DNA from: Isoetes taiwanensis | Lineage: Eukaryota; Streptophyta; Lycopodiopsida; Isoetales; Isoetaceae | Direction of reading: 5' to 3' | NCBI GenBank assembly: GCA_021234155.1 | Contig: JAJEKV010000008.1 | Span: 8,582,445 to 8,646,444 of the forward strand | Length of the DNA: 64,000 nucleotides | Part shown: positions 53,191 through 62,812 of the stretch, in pieces | Layout: every line of letters starts with the position of its first letter | How positions within the stretch are numbered: position 1 is the stretch's first letter | Notes under the pieces: generated by a model | What the model was told of the DNA's origin: nothing | Seen by the model: the letters and a program-made list of their open reading frames with translations, nothing else | Database searches by the model: none | Position numbers and translations under genes: made by a program

Positions 53191-53241
53191 GAGGTTTTCC
53201 TCGGAAACCCAAAAGGGCAAGGTTTTTTTAATCCCAGTGAT
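53191..53241 (+). mobile_element. Remnant of LINE 3' hairpin region
   Basis: GAGGTTTTCCTCGGAAACCC...AAGGTTTTTTTAATCCC resembles the conserved 3' hairpin block of the local LINEs but lacks the microsatellite tail and any coding sequence. Confidence 0.5.
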
Positions 53242-53249
53242 AAGCCTTC

Positions 53250-54690
53250 AGCAGGTACATCATCCAACATCTCATCATACTTTGTCATGTGAACAACTTC
53301 ATCAAGGAGTTGTTTTTAGCTGCATAATTGTAATAATTTATAGTTAGTTTTTGGGTAGTTTGTGATGTGTGGCTATCCACTCTCAATCAATGTAAAGCAC
53401 CTGCTAAGATGAATGAATTAAAAAGCCTACCTAGGGATCAAAAGGCTTACCATGAGAATTTAAAATTGCACACTCCACCAAAACAACAAAAGAATGAGGG
53501 AAAAAATGTGTACCAAGTTCTTGCCTGAACGTTGCCTGTAATCAATCAATGGGAGAAAAATAAGAAGGCTTCGAATTGACAATCATGAGAATATAAAATT
53601 GAAACTCCAAAGTATATTCTACGTCGCAATCCAAGCTCCTGCTAAGAATCCTTCCAGAAAGCACCATAACAAATGCTCTGAAAAAGGCTGTAAGGAGATT
53701 ATTTAACTCATATGCCTAATCCTATACAAAATCAAGGTACACGGACTCTTACAACAAATACAAAAATGAGTCTAACTAAAACACAGAGATTGTAGCATAC
53801 CTCCATGCTTGTGAGAAAATCTAATATAAGTACGACCATCTGGTGGCAAATTGAGACCCAAATAGTAATTGCACCTTTAGAAAGTTCTAGAAAGTTTAAA
53901 TCGACAAAATATAGTAGATGCCTGCCATTCTCGAGAAATCAATAAGCATCAAGTGAAGACCTTCGGCAAGATAGGCGGTGCATTTGTGTGTGCTATCCGG
54001 ATTCGTGTATGCATAGTATATATAGATTCGTGGGATTCGTGGAATGAAAGAGAAAATGTAGAAAATAAATTAGAGCCAAAATTCTTTCTCGATTTTTGGA
54101 GAATCAGGATTTCTTTCTGGCTGCCAAAACCTCTAAAATCTTAGGGAAATAATTTAAAATAAATTCCAAAAATATTTTTTTCCAGATCTAAAAATCCCGT
54201 GAGCAGAGGTGGTGTACGAATACTTGAGCTTGGGTTGCTATGTTGAGGTCCTAATGGGGTACGCTTTATAAACAAGCCCTAGTTTTGACAAGGGGGATTC
54301 ACTCATGTATAAGGGGGATATGCCATCTACGTGCATGGGGCGGCAAAAAACCCCCCTGTATACGGATCTTTAAAAGCAAATTTTGACCCCTTTCGAATAA
54401 AAATTACCTAGGATAGTGCAAAAAATACCAGAAAAAGGACCCCCTGCCGACCGTATATGTACGAAAATGGGTCCAAAAAACCCCCTTCCCGTGCATGCAG
54501 ATGGGTTATACGCCCAAAACTGTGAACCCCCCTTGAGTTTTGAAACTTTTAGGGTTTGAGACATTTTGGTCATCTTGAGGTAGGGTATAACGTTTCTAAA
54601 TTTGAGGTCACAAATTAGTTCTAAATTATCTAACGGGCCTATTGCAACAAAATTTAGGTGATGTGGAGCAGTCGAGCTCAAGTTATGAAG
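53250..54690. other. Intergenic stretch, no gene seen
   Basis: No supported coding region. The CCCC/GGGG-containing text at 54290-54530 (several AAAACCCCC and GGGGG runs) stands out in base composition but has no recognised identity. Confidence 0.45.
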
Positions 54691-54694
54691 GTTC

Positions 54695-55540
54695 AAAGGT
54701 TTGACTGCTTACAGCGTGCGCCACAGGCCCGAGTAAGTTTCTCAATACTGGCAGCCTGTTTGAGTCCTAGATGTTGCCAAACTGATAAAATAAGGGCATT
54801 TTCTTGCTCTCGCGATGAGTAGAGCCTGGAAACACTCTTGTTTGCTCAATTTGGGGTAGTTTTAGGGTAGGCCAGGGGTCGATTACTCACAGCATGCGCC
54901 ACAGGTCAGTCATCTCCTAGCGCGTGGCGTGAGTACTGGAGGTTTGTTTGATCATATTGAAGGTTCAAATCCTTCTCGAGTCCTAAAAGAGAATTATAAT
55001 TTGCTTAATAGATTAACGCGCATGAAAAATTATATGATTATCAAACTATGTCAAATGATAAGTACAATTTGCTGGGAGCCAAGATGTCAAGTGTCAAGGG
55101 TTCAATTCTCTGTTCAATTCTCTTTTTTGCCTTAAAATTGTCACAGACTCTACATAAAGAATAAAAGTCAAATTACTCTTGGTATCTTGGTAAGGTCATA
55201 AATTTGTTAATAAGAGGTTAGGGGTTCAAATCCCTCAATTATACCAAAAACATTTGACCTAACAATGTAAACGGGAGGCTGACTGAGATTTTTAGTCCGG
55301 TGTTGGGCGCACGGCATGGGTAATGGCCCTTAATTTATTGTTTCCTATTATTCTATTATTTTCTTAGTGTTCTGATAGGTCTTCCTAGCTCATTTCAGAT
55401 TGTAAGCTTATTTAACCTATTGTATTACCGTTTAGACCTATCATTCCTGGTCAACTATGGTCCACTACTCACGGTGTGTGTTAGAAGCATTTTGGAATTT
55501 CCAAATGTGTGTTGGGCGCACTGGGTGAGTAGTTGCATCT
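54695..55540. repeat. Imperfect repeats and tRNA-promoter-like motifs
   Basis: A motif like 'ACTCACAGCATGCGCCACAGG' recurs at about 54700 and 54880, and in altered form (CTACTCACGGTGTGTG, GGCGCACTGGGTGAGTAG) at about 55462 and 55515. B-box-like GGTTCAAATCC occurs at about 54963 and 55226. The latter lies between a 7-base inverted pair TTGGTAT (about 55180) and ATACCAA (about 55242). It could be SINE or tRNA-derived sequence; it does not fold as a standard tRNA. Confidence 0.35.
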
Positions 55541-55750
55541 CTGATGGCAAAAAAAATTTTAGGTTCTATTGGAATTCAAGCTCATAATTACTACATATTC
55601 CTAGCTAAATGCTTATATTATGATGGGGAAAAACAAATCTCCCATTGTTCGAGGTTCTTGCTTGGAATTTTAGCTCCAAGACTAAATATCTAGACTATTA
55701 GTACTATTAAAAAATGGCCAATGATCGATCTTGATCAACCAAGATCATTG

Positions 55751-56600
55751 CTCTGATACTATTGTGACGTCCCCTGCACGTATAAGATGTCCCGCACATA
55801 TAGAACTAGAGTTTATCCCTCCTATCAACACAAGCCCGCGAACAAGAGGCTGTCTACCTATCATCGGGCTCTTAATGGTGAGCAAGAACCTGACCAAGAA
55901 GCACATAAACGTAAGCATAAGCCATCACATCACACAAATACATAACCACATCGAAGGGTGGGATCACCATAACATAACATCTGAAACAACAATATCGGTA
56001 GCATCAACAAAGAGGGGAAATCCTACCCAAGGCTCAGACTCATAAGGATCGTGCTGACGGCTTAGAGTCTCTAGAAGTCAATGTAGACAGAATTCATAGC
56101 AAATGGATTTGTCTGACATAAGAACATGGCCATTGGGTAGTCCACTCCATCCGCCCCTCCTGTGCATACTTTGTAGATAGGATGATAAGTATTGAAGATG
56201 TGACCATAGCCTGTCGAGTGCATAGTCAGAGGGACTACTCCTAGATTGCATCTCCCCAGTCTCGATGCGGCAGGCAGGGATCACTCCCTTCTAGAAGGTC
56301 CATGCCAACTACAGACGAGCTAGAGAGCCACTGCTCATCTACGACTTGAACCTCACTGAGGCGACACATCACCTAGGAGGTGTCGAGCCCATACCTTGCC
56401 CTCACTAAGTGGCAAGCTATTAAGCCTAGTACACAATGCTCCCGGCCCGTCGCTACGTACCAGAGGGATAAACTGTAGCTGGACAAGCCTTCCTTGTCAG
56501 CCGGTCTAACCTTGCCACCCACATCCAGGCAGGCTCCTATGCACATGCCGCATTTATTGGGTATAATGAGGCTATCTAGGAACATCATCTACGAAGGCTT
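55751..56600 (-). mobile_element. LTR remnant with adjacent initiator-Met primer-binding-like site
   Basis: On the minus strand the sequence ends ...GGGGACGTCACA followed by ATAGTATCAGAGC (55750-55762). This resembles an LTR 3' end followed by the tRNA-iMet primer-binding site (TGGTATCAGAGC) used by plant Ty1/Ty3-type retrotransposons. The LTR would start (plus-strand view) at TGTGACG, 55763, and run toward about 56600. Its other end, its partner LTR and internal genes were not identified. Confidence 0.45.
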
Positions 56601-56616
56601 TGGGTCCCTATCCCCC

Positions 56617-59001
56617 TTTCCAATACACAAGAGGTGTGCACAGAGCAATACAATCTCAAATAACAGAGTAAAGATCTAATCTATCTATTTTAAACAAATA
56701 TGGTTAGGTCCATTTGTTAGTGGCTAAGGTTCTTAGGCTCTAGAGGTCATTTACAACTAAGAATAGATGCAAATTTGGGCTAATGCCATCAGGAAGCATG
56801 CATTGCCTATCAGACATTCCACTAACCCGATCCTTGGCTCGCTCCTAGTCCTCGGAATGCGTCCATACTGTCGGAATGGGCTGAGATGCTGAAATCTTGA
56901 CGATCCGCTTTAGAACATCAAGTTGCTCGAATATCTGAACAAGCTTCATTTGCAACTTCTCGTCTGTCTCAAATGACAATGCTTTATAGCCCTCGCACAA
57001 TGCAACCCGGCTAAATGCACCACCAGAAAAGAAATCTACGACGGTGCAACCTTCCATCATCAATTTTTTTAGATAGGTGCACGTCCTCAATTCTAACTGA
57101 TTCTGCACGAGGACTCCTCCCCCACCTGCTGCACCCTTATCGCACCATGGGCGATATAGCCAATAAGTTGCAGGCAACACAAATGTTATAAACTAACATA
57201 ATATATATCATGAAATCCGGCAGGCGCCCAATTTCAGATCTACATAACTGCCGCGAATTCAATGTCGGGTAAATTCTTCTCAATATCCTTTTTTTCTCGC
57301 AAATGCTGGGGAAATTTAGCATATTGCCTAGGATGGTCCGAACTGATGAAGCAAATATTTAAATCATCCAGTGTTGGCGGAGCCGCTAGGTCTCTTGCAA
57401 CATACTTGACCAACAAGACTTTGCAGCTCCCGCACTCGAGAAGTAGAAGCACTTTTGGCGGAGGGGTCCTGGTAGACACCAACCCAAACACGGCTACCAC
57501 CGTCTATTGTCTTCATGGCAGATAGGCACTCATTAAGACGGTTCGATGTGATGAATATGGCGATCCTGTGCTAGTCTGTCAATGAATCTGGTCAAGGAAT
57601 TTCGGATAGTCTTCCATTGTCCATTTCTTTGTGTATTTGAAGTCACAACTGATGAAGCGGGCTGCCGTGTTGACTACGTCCAGGCACAAACCTAATGAAC
57701 TCACGTGGAAACACTTGAAAGACTTACCTCCCTCCTCAACAGGGCCAAGAAGATACTCGTCTACTTTTGCAAAAGAGGGACTCCGGAAAACTCTCCTTCT
57801 CCATCTCCTTGCTGCCAGGTGCTTTCTTTCAGGCGGCCATGCCAAAGCTTGAGTAACAAGTAGTTGAGCCACTGTTGTGGTATGGTTGCTATTTATAATC
57901 CAGAACTCTGCATCTTCCAAATATGTGGCCTTCTTCCACTCTATGGCCCGTCCGGTCGCTGGGTCAAAGGGCGCGACATCAGCACAGGGAAGGTGCATCA
58001 TGGCTGATTCATATAGAGTGTCCAAGTGCCTGATGGCCCTACATGTCATATTTGCCGGGGCTTTGTGCATCTTGAACACATCGATCTCAATCTCAAAGAC
58101 GACCCCCAGAGTGTAAATTCACTCTCTGTGCTTAATATTCACAATGGCACTCTGAGACAATTCATGCCGGCGTGACCTTAACAATCTGCATTGCTGGTTC
58201 TTCAGATTCGGAGGCAGATCCGGTCCCCCTCTCTGAACCATGCGAGCTCGCAGGTGGTCTGGCCCGTTTGTGCCTCTTGGAGGACGAACCAATTATGGGT
58301 TGTCCTTTATGCTTACCGGCTTCCTCTCCAGACGACCCTCCCTCTTCTGCACTGGGTTCAGGCGACCTTGGTGTCCTCGACATTCTACCCAAGAGAAGCT
58401 TAGGGGTAGATTGAATCATATTAACCTTAACAGGTGTCCTCAACTTTTTTGACACCATTGGCGTTTCCACGGCAACTTTTTATGACTCAACCTTCTTCGA
58501 AACCCCACATCTGGATCCTAGCCACTTAGTATCATAAAACTTTAGGTTGGGTTTTAACATGATACTTCGTGTACAAGGTCTTGGACCTGTTCTGTTTGTG
58601 CTCAAATATCTATTGACGTACTGTGTAGAAGCTATCCAAGATATCCGAATGCCTCTTAATATCAGACTGCTCCAAACTCTCATATGAGTCAAGCACCCAT
58701 TCTTTCTGTACGCAAGAATGTGGGTTTTCAGTGATAGTAGCCTACATCAGCTGGGGCTCGTAAATATTGAGAAGAAGCTTATAATGAACGAAAGCCCTGT
58801 CCACAATGTCTTCGACATCCAACTAGAAGTCGTCCGGATTATCTGGCGACACCTCCATGTCAATGAGGCTGTATGGATCCTCCGTGTCCCTGGCTCGCCA
58901 AAGTAAAGACACCTTTAGATGGTTCGTGCTAGAGCCAAGGTGGATATTCCCTATCTCGATGCACCAGGTATAGTTGTCAGCTACATTCATAACTTCATCT
59001 G
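56617..59001 (-). pseudogene. Methyltransferase-like gene, truncated copy 2
   Basis: Collinear with the plus-strand gene at 20986-24578. In order on the minus strand: PDEVMNVADNYTWCIEIGN (about 58940-58999), YEPQLM-ATITENPHS, LGSRCGVSKKVES, the Ser/Lys-rich stretch (58162-58470), FKMHKAPANMTCRAI...TLYESA, a segment absent from copy 1 (EFWIINSNHTTTVAQLL), YLLGPVEEGGKSFKCF...CDFKYTKKWTMEDYPKFLDQ, TIDGGSRVWVGVYQDP, DLNICFISSDHPRQYAKFPQHL, an intron with a palindrome, then YWLYRPWCDKGAAGG and TVVDFFSGGAFSRVALCEGYK. It ends VWTHSED-stop at 56845. Stops and frameshifts break it (ORF pieces at 58480, 58162, 57579, 57240 and 56845). The homology of the N-terminal half and of the motif block to copy 1 is clear at the protein level. 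Confidence 0.8.
57211..57236. repeat. Palindrome copy in intron of copy 2
   Basis: TGAAATCCGG-CAGG-CGCCCAATTTCA-type copy with two mismatches, at the intron position equivalent to 23660-23681. It is the only family copy seen outside 18.6-26.8 kb. Confidence 0.85.
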
Positions 59002-59127
59002 GGTTCCTAGGCAGAATTCATAACCCTAGTCAGGATGGTTCTAAGGCTGGACGGGTGAAGAGAAAGAACTATTTGCCAGATGAAGTCATGAATGTCAGCG
59101 TTTACCATGCAATTCTGCCTAGGAACC
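58984..59127. repeat. Rearranged inverted pair at LINE/gene junction
   Basis: GGTTCCTAGGCAGAATT at 59002-59018 has a perfect inverted copy at 59111-59127. CATTCATAACTTCATCTGG at about 58984-59002 has an inverted copy with one mismatch at about 59078-59096. The order of the two inverted copies is not that of a simple hairpin. Confidence 0.85.
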
Positions 59128-59660
59128 AATTTACTCTCCAAAAGCGAGCCTAGGATTTTTGAGAATATGATTTCTATCAAAATTGTTCTATAGTTGCTTG
59201 CAATTCTCTTATCCCTTGATTTGTGAATAGGATGTACTCTGTTTACTTTCCAGTTATATGGAAAACCATCCCTGCCACATTGGTTAAGCAGGCGTGTACG
59301 GACCATCAACGTTTTTGGGCTTCCCCATTTGGACAGTTCTACACAAAGACCTTCAGTGTCTTGTGCCTTGTGATTAGCCATGTCTGCCATTATTTCCTTC
59401 ACTTTGCCTTTGAGAAAAGTTCTGCTTGTGTGGCCATGATGGACATATTTTCGATTCTGTCTTTTTCATAAATATCTTTGACCAATTTGGCTAGAGACTC
59501 CAAACTTAGTGTGTGCTTATCTGGTTGGTCACACATCACTGTCCAAAAAGTCTTTGAAGCGGTTTTGAATTTGTCACACAAATCAACCTGTCTTTGCTTG
59601 AGATAGACTTGTTTTTTTCGCTCTTAACAGATTTTTATACCAACATGGCTTAATCATGCA
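59002..59660 (-). mobile_element. LINE fragment: region between endonuclease and RT
   Basis: On the minus strand: ERKKQVYLKQRQVDLCDKFKTASKTFWTVMCDQ, LAKLVKDIYEKDRIENMSIMATQAELFSKAK, AQDTEGLCVELSKWG, IHKSRDKRIASNYRTILIEIIFSKILGSLLESKL (the start of an RT palm, N-Y-R.I). It ends abruptly at 59002, where copy 2 of the methyltransferase-like gene begins. The catalytic RT motifs are absent. It belongs to a LINE different from the TATTC-tailed copies or to their missing 5' half. Confidence 0.7.
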
Positions 59661-59670
59661 ATAACTTCCC

Positions 59671-60693
59671 TTAGCTATAAGCCCAGGCGAATTGCTTGGC
59701 TTGTTGCAGGCGTTTGGATTCGTCCGAAGAAAAATTCAAACTAGGGGACTCGCTAAATTGCAAAGCGACGTCGTATCCGTGTTGGTCAGCAATAAGGACA
59801 AATTTCATCTCTTGGTCCGCCAAACGCGTACCTTCTTCCACCATCTGCCACACATCGTCCGGAATGGCGACGCCCAACATAGCGAGATGTCCATGAATCC
59901 ACCGAAACCGGGTGTCCATAGCAGAAGCAAACTCGTAATAATGCCGCATGGAGTCGCGCTCAAAAGAAGGGGTAGGTCGAGCGGCTCGTTCCCGAATATC
60001 CCGTTGAAGGTGCTCAAGTTGGGTCTGAACTGACAATTGTTGGGTCATCGATGTCTGAAGTGCTTGGAGCATGGCCTGTTGCTGTTGAAGCTCGTGCAAT
60101 AATTGAGTATAATCATGTGATACTGGAGCAGAAGGAATGGGCATGGCAGGGGCGGGAGATGTGTGCGGGAGAGAAGAGAAAAGAGGAGCCATCTGAGTGG
60201 GAAAAGAAGGGGCAGCGGCACCCGCGAGAGAAGAGTAAGGAGCAGCAAAAGCTGAGGGGGACCAAAAAGAAAAAATAGACGATGCGGAAGCGGGGGAGGT
60301 GGTGGGAGAAAGTGAAGTGGGGTCCACGGAGTCGGGCTCCGGTAAAAGGGAAGCTTCGTGTCAACGACGAGAACCGGTGACGCGAGTGAGCCGTGGGGGA
60401 GAAAGTGAACTCGAGGTAGGAGAGTTGGAGACGCTTGCGATGGAAGGTATCAACTCAAGTACATTAGAGAACAAAAACAATGGCAAGAAGGGTGTGCCAG
60501 CCACGAAACGGAAAAAGAGGTCGCCCCGAGAAAGTAAGTCAAGCCCCCCGGATGACGAGCCCAAGAATGTATACAGAGGCGCCCAAACGAGAACCACAAC
60601 AATACGAAAATGCAAAGCAATAGATGACATGAAAAAACAACAATATAAGCGGGAGAAATTAACAATAATAAGGAAAATGCCAAGAAAAACCAT
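59671..60693 (-). pseudogene. Ser/Pro- and Gln-rich ORF, product not recognised
   Basis: The minus-strand frame is open from 60358 to 59671 and extends upstream through one in-frame TGA at 60361-60363 (possibly CGA to TGA) to about 60693 in the same frame. It begins Ser/Pro-rich (SPTSSSLSPP, DPTSLSPTTSPASASS). A Gln-rich coiled-coil follows (LLHELQQQQAMLQALQTSMTQQLSVQTQLEHLQRDI), then a compact segment (MRHYYEFASAMDTRFRWIHGHLAMLGV...DDVWQMVEEGTRLADQEMKFVLIADQHGYD) before TAG. No ATG start is obvious. It could be a gag-like or accessory ORF of the adjacent LINE, or a host gene fragment. Confidence 0.4.
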
Positions 60694-60865
60694 GAATGAG
60701 GGAAGCCAATCCAGAAGAATGACGGCGAGAGAAAAAATGATGAGCGGAAGCGGCAGCGGCTAGGGCGGTGGCGGAGGTGAGGCTACCGCCGCTTCACCTT
60801 GCTACCGGATTAGCAGCGAGGCATGAAGCAAAAATCTGGAGTTGGATGCCAGGCCATGATGCTTT

Positions 60866-61171
60866 CTAACCGCAAGATTGATTATCACAGGTTTTCTCCA
60901 GATTTTTCCAGGGATGTAGTCTGTAGGCGATCTTCAACTTTGGGTCAGTTTTGGTTGCATTTCCCACTCTTTCCTTGCAGTTCTTGAAGGATTCCTTTGA
61001 GGCTGGGTCGACCTGGGATGGATGGGATTTATGCAGGCTAATTGGATCAAACTGAAGCAGGCTCATGTTCCGGTTTAGTACGGGGTAAGCTTCATCTGAA
61101 GAGGTAAAGTCTTGCAGTTCTGTGAAGTGTCTTGGATTTACTCTTACCCTTTCTTGCTGGCGGAAAGACAA
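60866..61171 (-). other. 101-codon ORF, product not recognised
   Basis: ATG-initiated minus-strand frame MSFRQQERVRVNPRHFTELQDFTSS...LQFDPISLHKSHPS...NLEKTCDNQSCG with ordinary, non-repetitive composition. No domain or second copy is seen. It may be a gene fragment. Confidence 0.3.
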
Positions 61172-61261
61172 AATGTGTATTAAGAACAGATCAGGTACTC
61201 AGGCACTTTTGGGGCTTTCTAGTTTTATGCAAATAAATTGCTGGATTTGTTTTGAATAGAA

Positions 61262-62113
61262 TAGCCGAGCTAGGGATATGATGTAGGCAGGAAGATTACA
61301 CATCTTGCACCGGGCTTTTTGAGGGAGGAGTCTCAGCGGCATATATTTTTTTGTCTAGCCGGCTTCAATTGGATTGCCTACCCCGACAATGCAGCATTTT
61401 ATTTGATGCAATTCACAGGTGATTTATTTGAGTAAAGCTGAGAGACCAGAATCCATGAAGCGGTGGCAGCTTCTATGAGCAGAGTGGCAGGCTGCTCTTC
61501 TTACACTGATTTGTTTCTTTATTTCACTTCTTTGTACCTTGGTAAGAGTAAAATGTGCAGTGACAGCTGGTGGTATAGCCGGTCTTCTATGCTACTTCAA
61601 AAGTAGTATACAGGTAGATTTGGTGGTAGTTGCCGTGATTAACAAGATGGATGTGCTTATTTATCAAGGATGTATGGGCTCCTTGATGGGACAATGGAAG
61701 TGGAAGACTCCCTTACAGGGTGACCCTTTCAGTGGAGATTGCCGAGCTAGGGGGGCTATACAGAGCTTCTATATCCCGCACCCCGGGCTTTTTAGGGAGG
61801 AGTCTCATTTGGGCTTGTACTAAGCCTAGCTAGCTTTAGGCTATCTGTGACCCCGACAATGCAGCGCTCTACTATGCACCTCAGACACAACATTTTGAGA
61901 ATCAGGTTTCTTTAACCATTGTTAGCTATCTTATACTTCTTTTGTTTTGATGTTACTCATTTGAATAAGTTTCAGTTCATAGAGGATGAAGAGGTTGAGG
62001 TTACTCCTGTAGTAATCCTCTGTGAAGTTTGAAACATTGTACTCTGTACTTTTTATTATATAAAATATAAAAACTTCCTTTTCTCCAAAAAAAAAAAAAA
62101 AAAAAAAAAAAAA
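61262..62113 (+). repeat. Diverged duplication ending in a poly-A run
   Basis: Two related blocks at about 61262-61440 and 61738-61905 share GCCGAGCTAGGG, GGGCTTTTTGAGGGAGGAGTCTCA (second with one base changed) and ACCCCGACAATGCAGC. Downstream, 'ACTCTGTACTTTTTATTATATAAAATATAAA' and about 27 A (62087-62113) resemble the 3' end of a plant LINE or a retroposed transcript. Confidence 0.5.
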
Positions 62114-62114
62114 G

Positions 62115-62812
62115 AATGACGAGGCAAGATGGGCACCTAAAATGAGAAACCCCAAGTTGTCAACAATGATGCAAAATTGCAAAAGTACTAAAGGGAAAGA
62201 GACATGCTCGAGGCCCAAAAAACCGTGAGATAACAACATGTGACAACACTACCGATAGGTACCCCATAAAACGACAAACAACATCACATAGGTAAGAGCC
62301 TATAGGAAAATCAAACATTATGTGTGGACAAGAAAGATAAAGGGAAAAGCAACATAGATAACGACCATACAAAAAATCATGCGATGTTACCTAGGATGTA
62401 TGAAACAAATCAAGCTATGCGATTTCATAGTACAAAAAAACACGCTATGTTAGGTCATAGAATGTATGCTATGCGATTTCATAGTATGCATAAACATGAA
62501 AAGCAAAAATCACACCATGGGATTGCATATTAAGCATGAGATAGGGCCAACATAGATAGTACCCCAAGTTGTCAATGAGGATGCAAGAATACGAAAAGTA
62601 ATAAAGGGAAAAAAAATATGCCTGAGTGCCAAAAAAACCGTGGGAGAATAACATGTCACAACACACCCATAGGCACCTCATATAACGATAACAACAGCAT
62701 ATAGGTAGGAACAAAAATCAAGCCATCTTATGGGAAGAGAACGAGAAAGTGAAACCAACACATAGGCAACAACCGCAAAAAACAAAGCTATTGTATTGCA
62801 TATGAGTAATAA
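62115..62812. repeat. Two-unit tandem duplication (~430 bases)
   Basis: Unit 1 (from about 62148) and unit 2 (from about 62561) share CCCCAAGTTGTCAA, AAAGGGAAA, GCCCAAAAAACCGTG / GCCAAAAAAACCGTG, ATAACAACATGTGACAACAC / ATAACATGTCACAACACACC, and the ends ACAACATCACATAGGTA / ACAACAGCATATAGGTA. Unit 1 also has two copies of CTATGCGATTTCATAGTA. No coding sequence is present. Confidence 0.7.
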
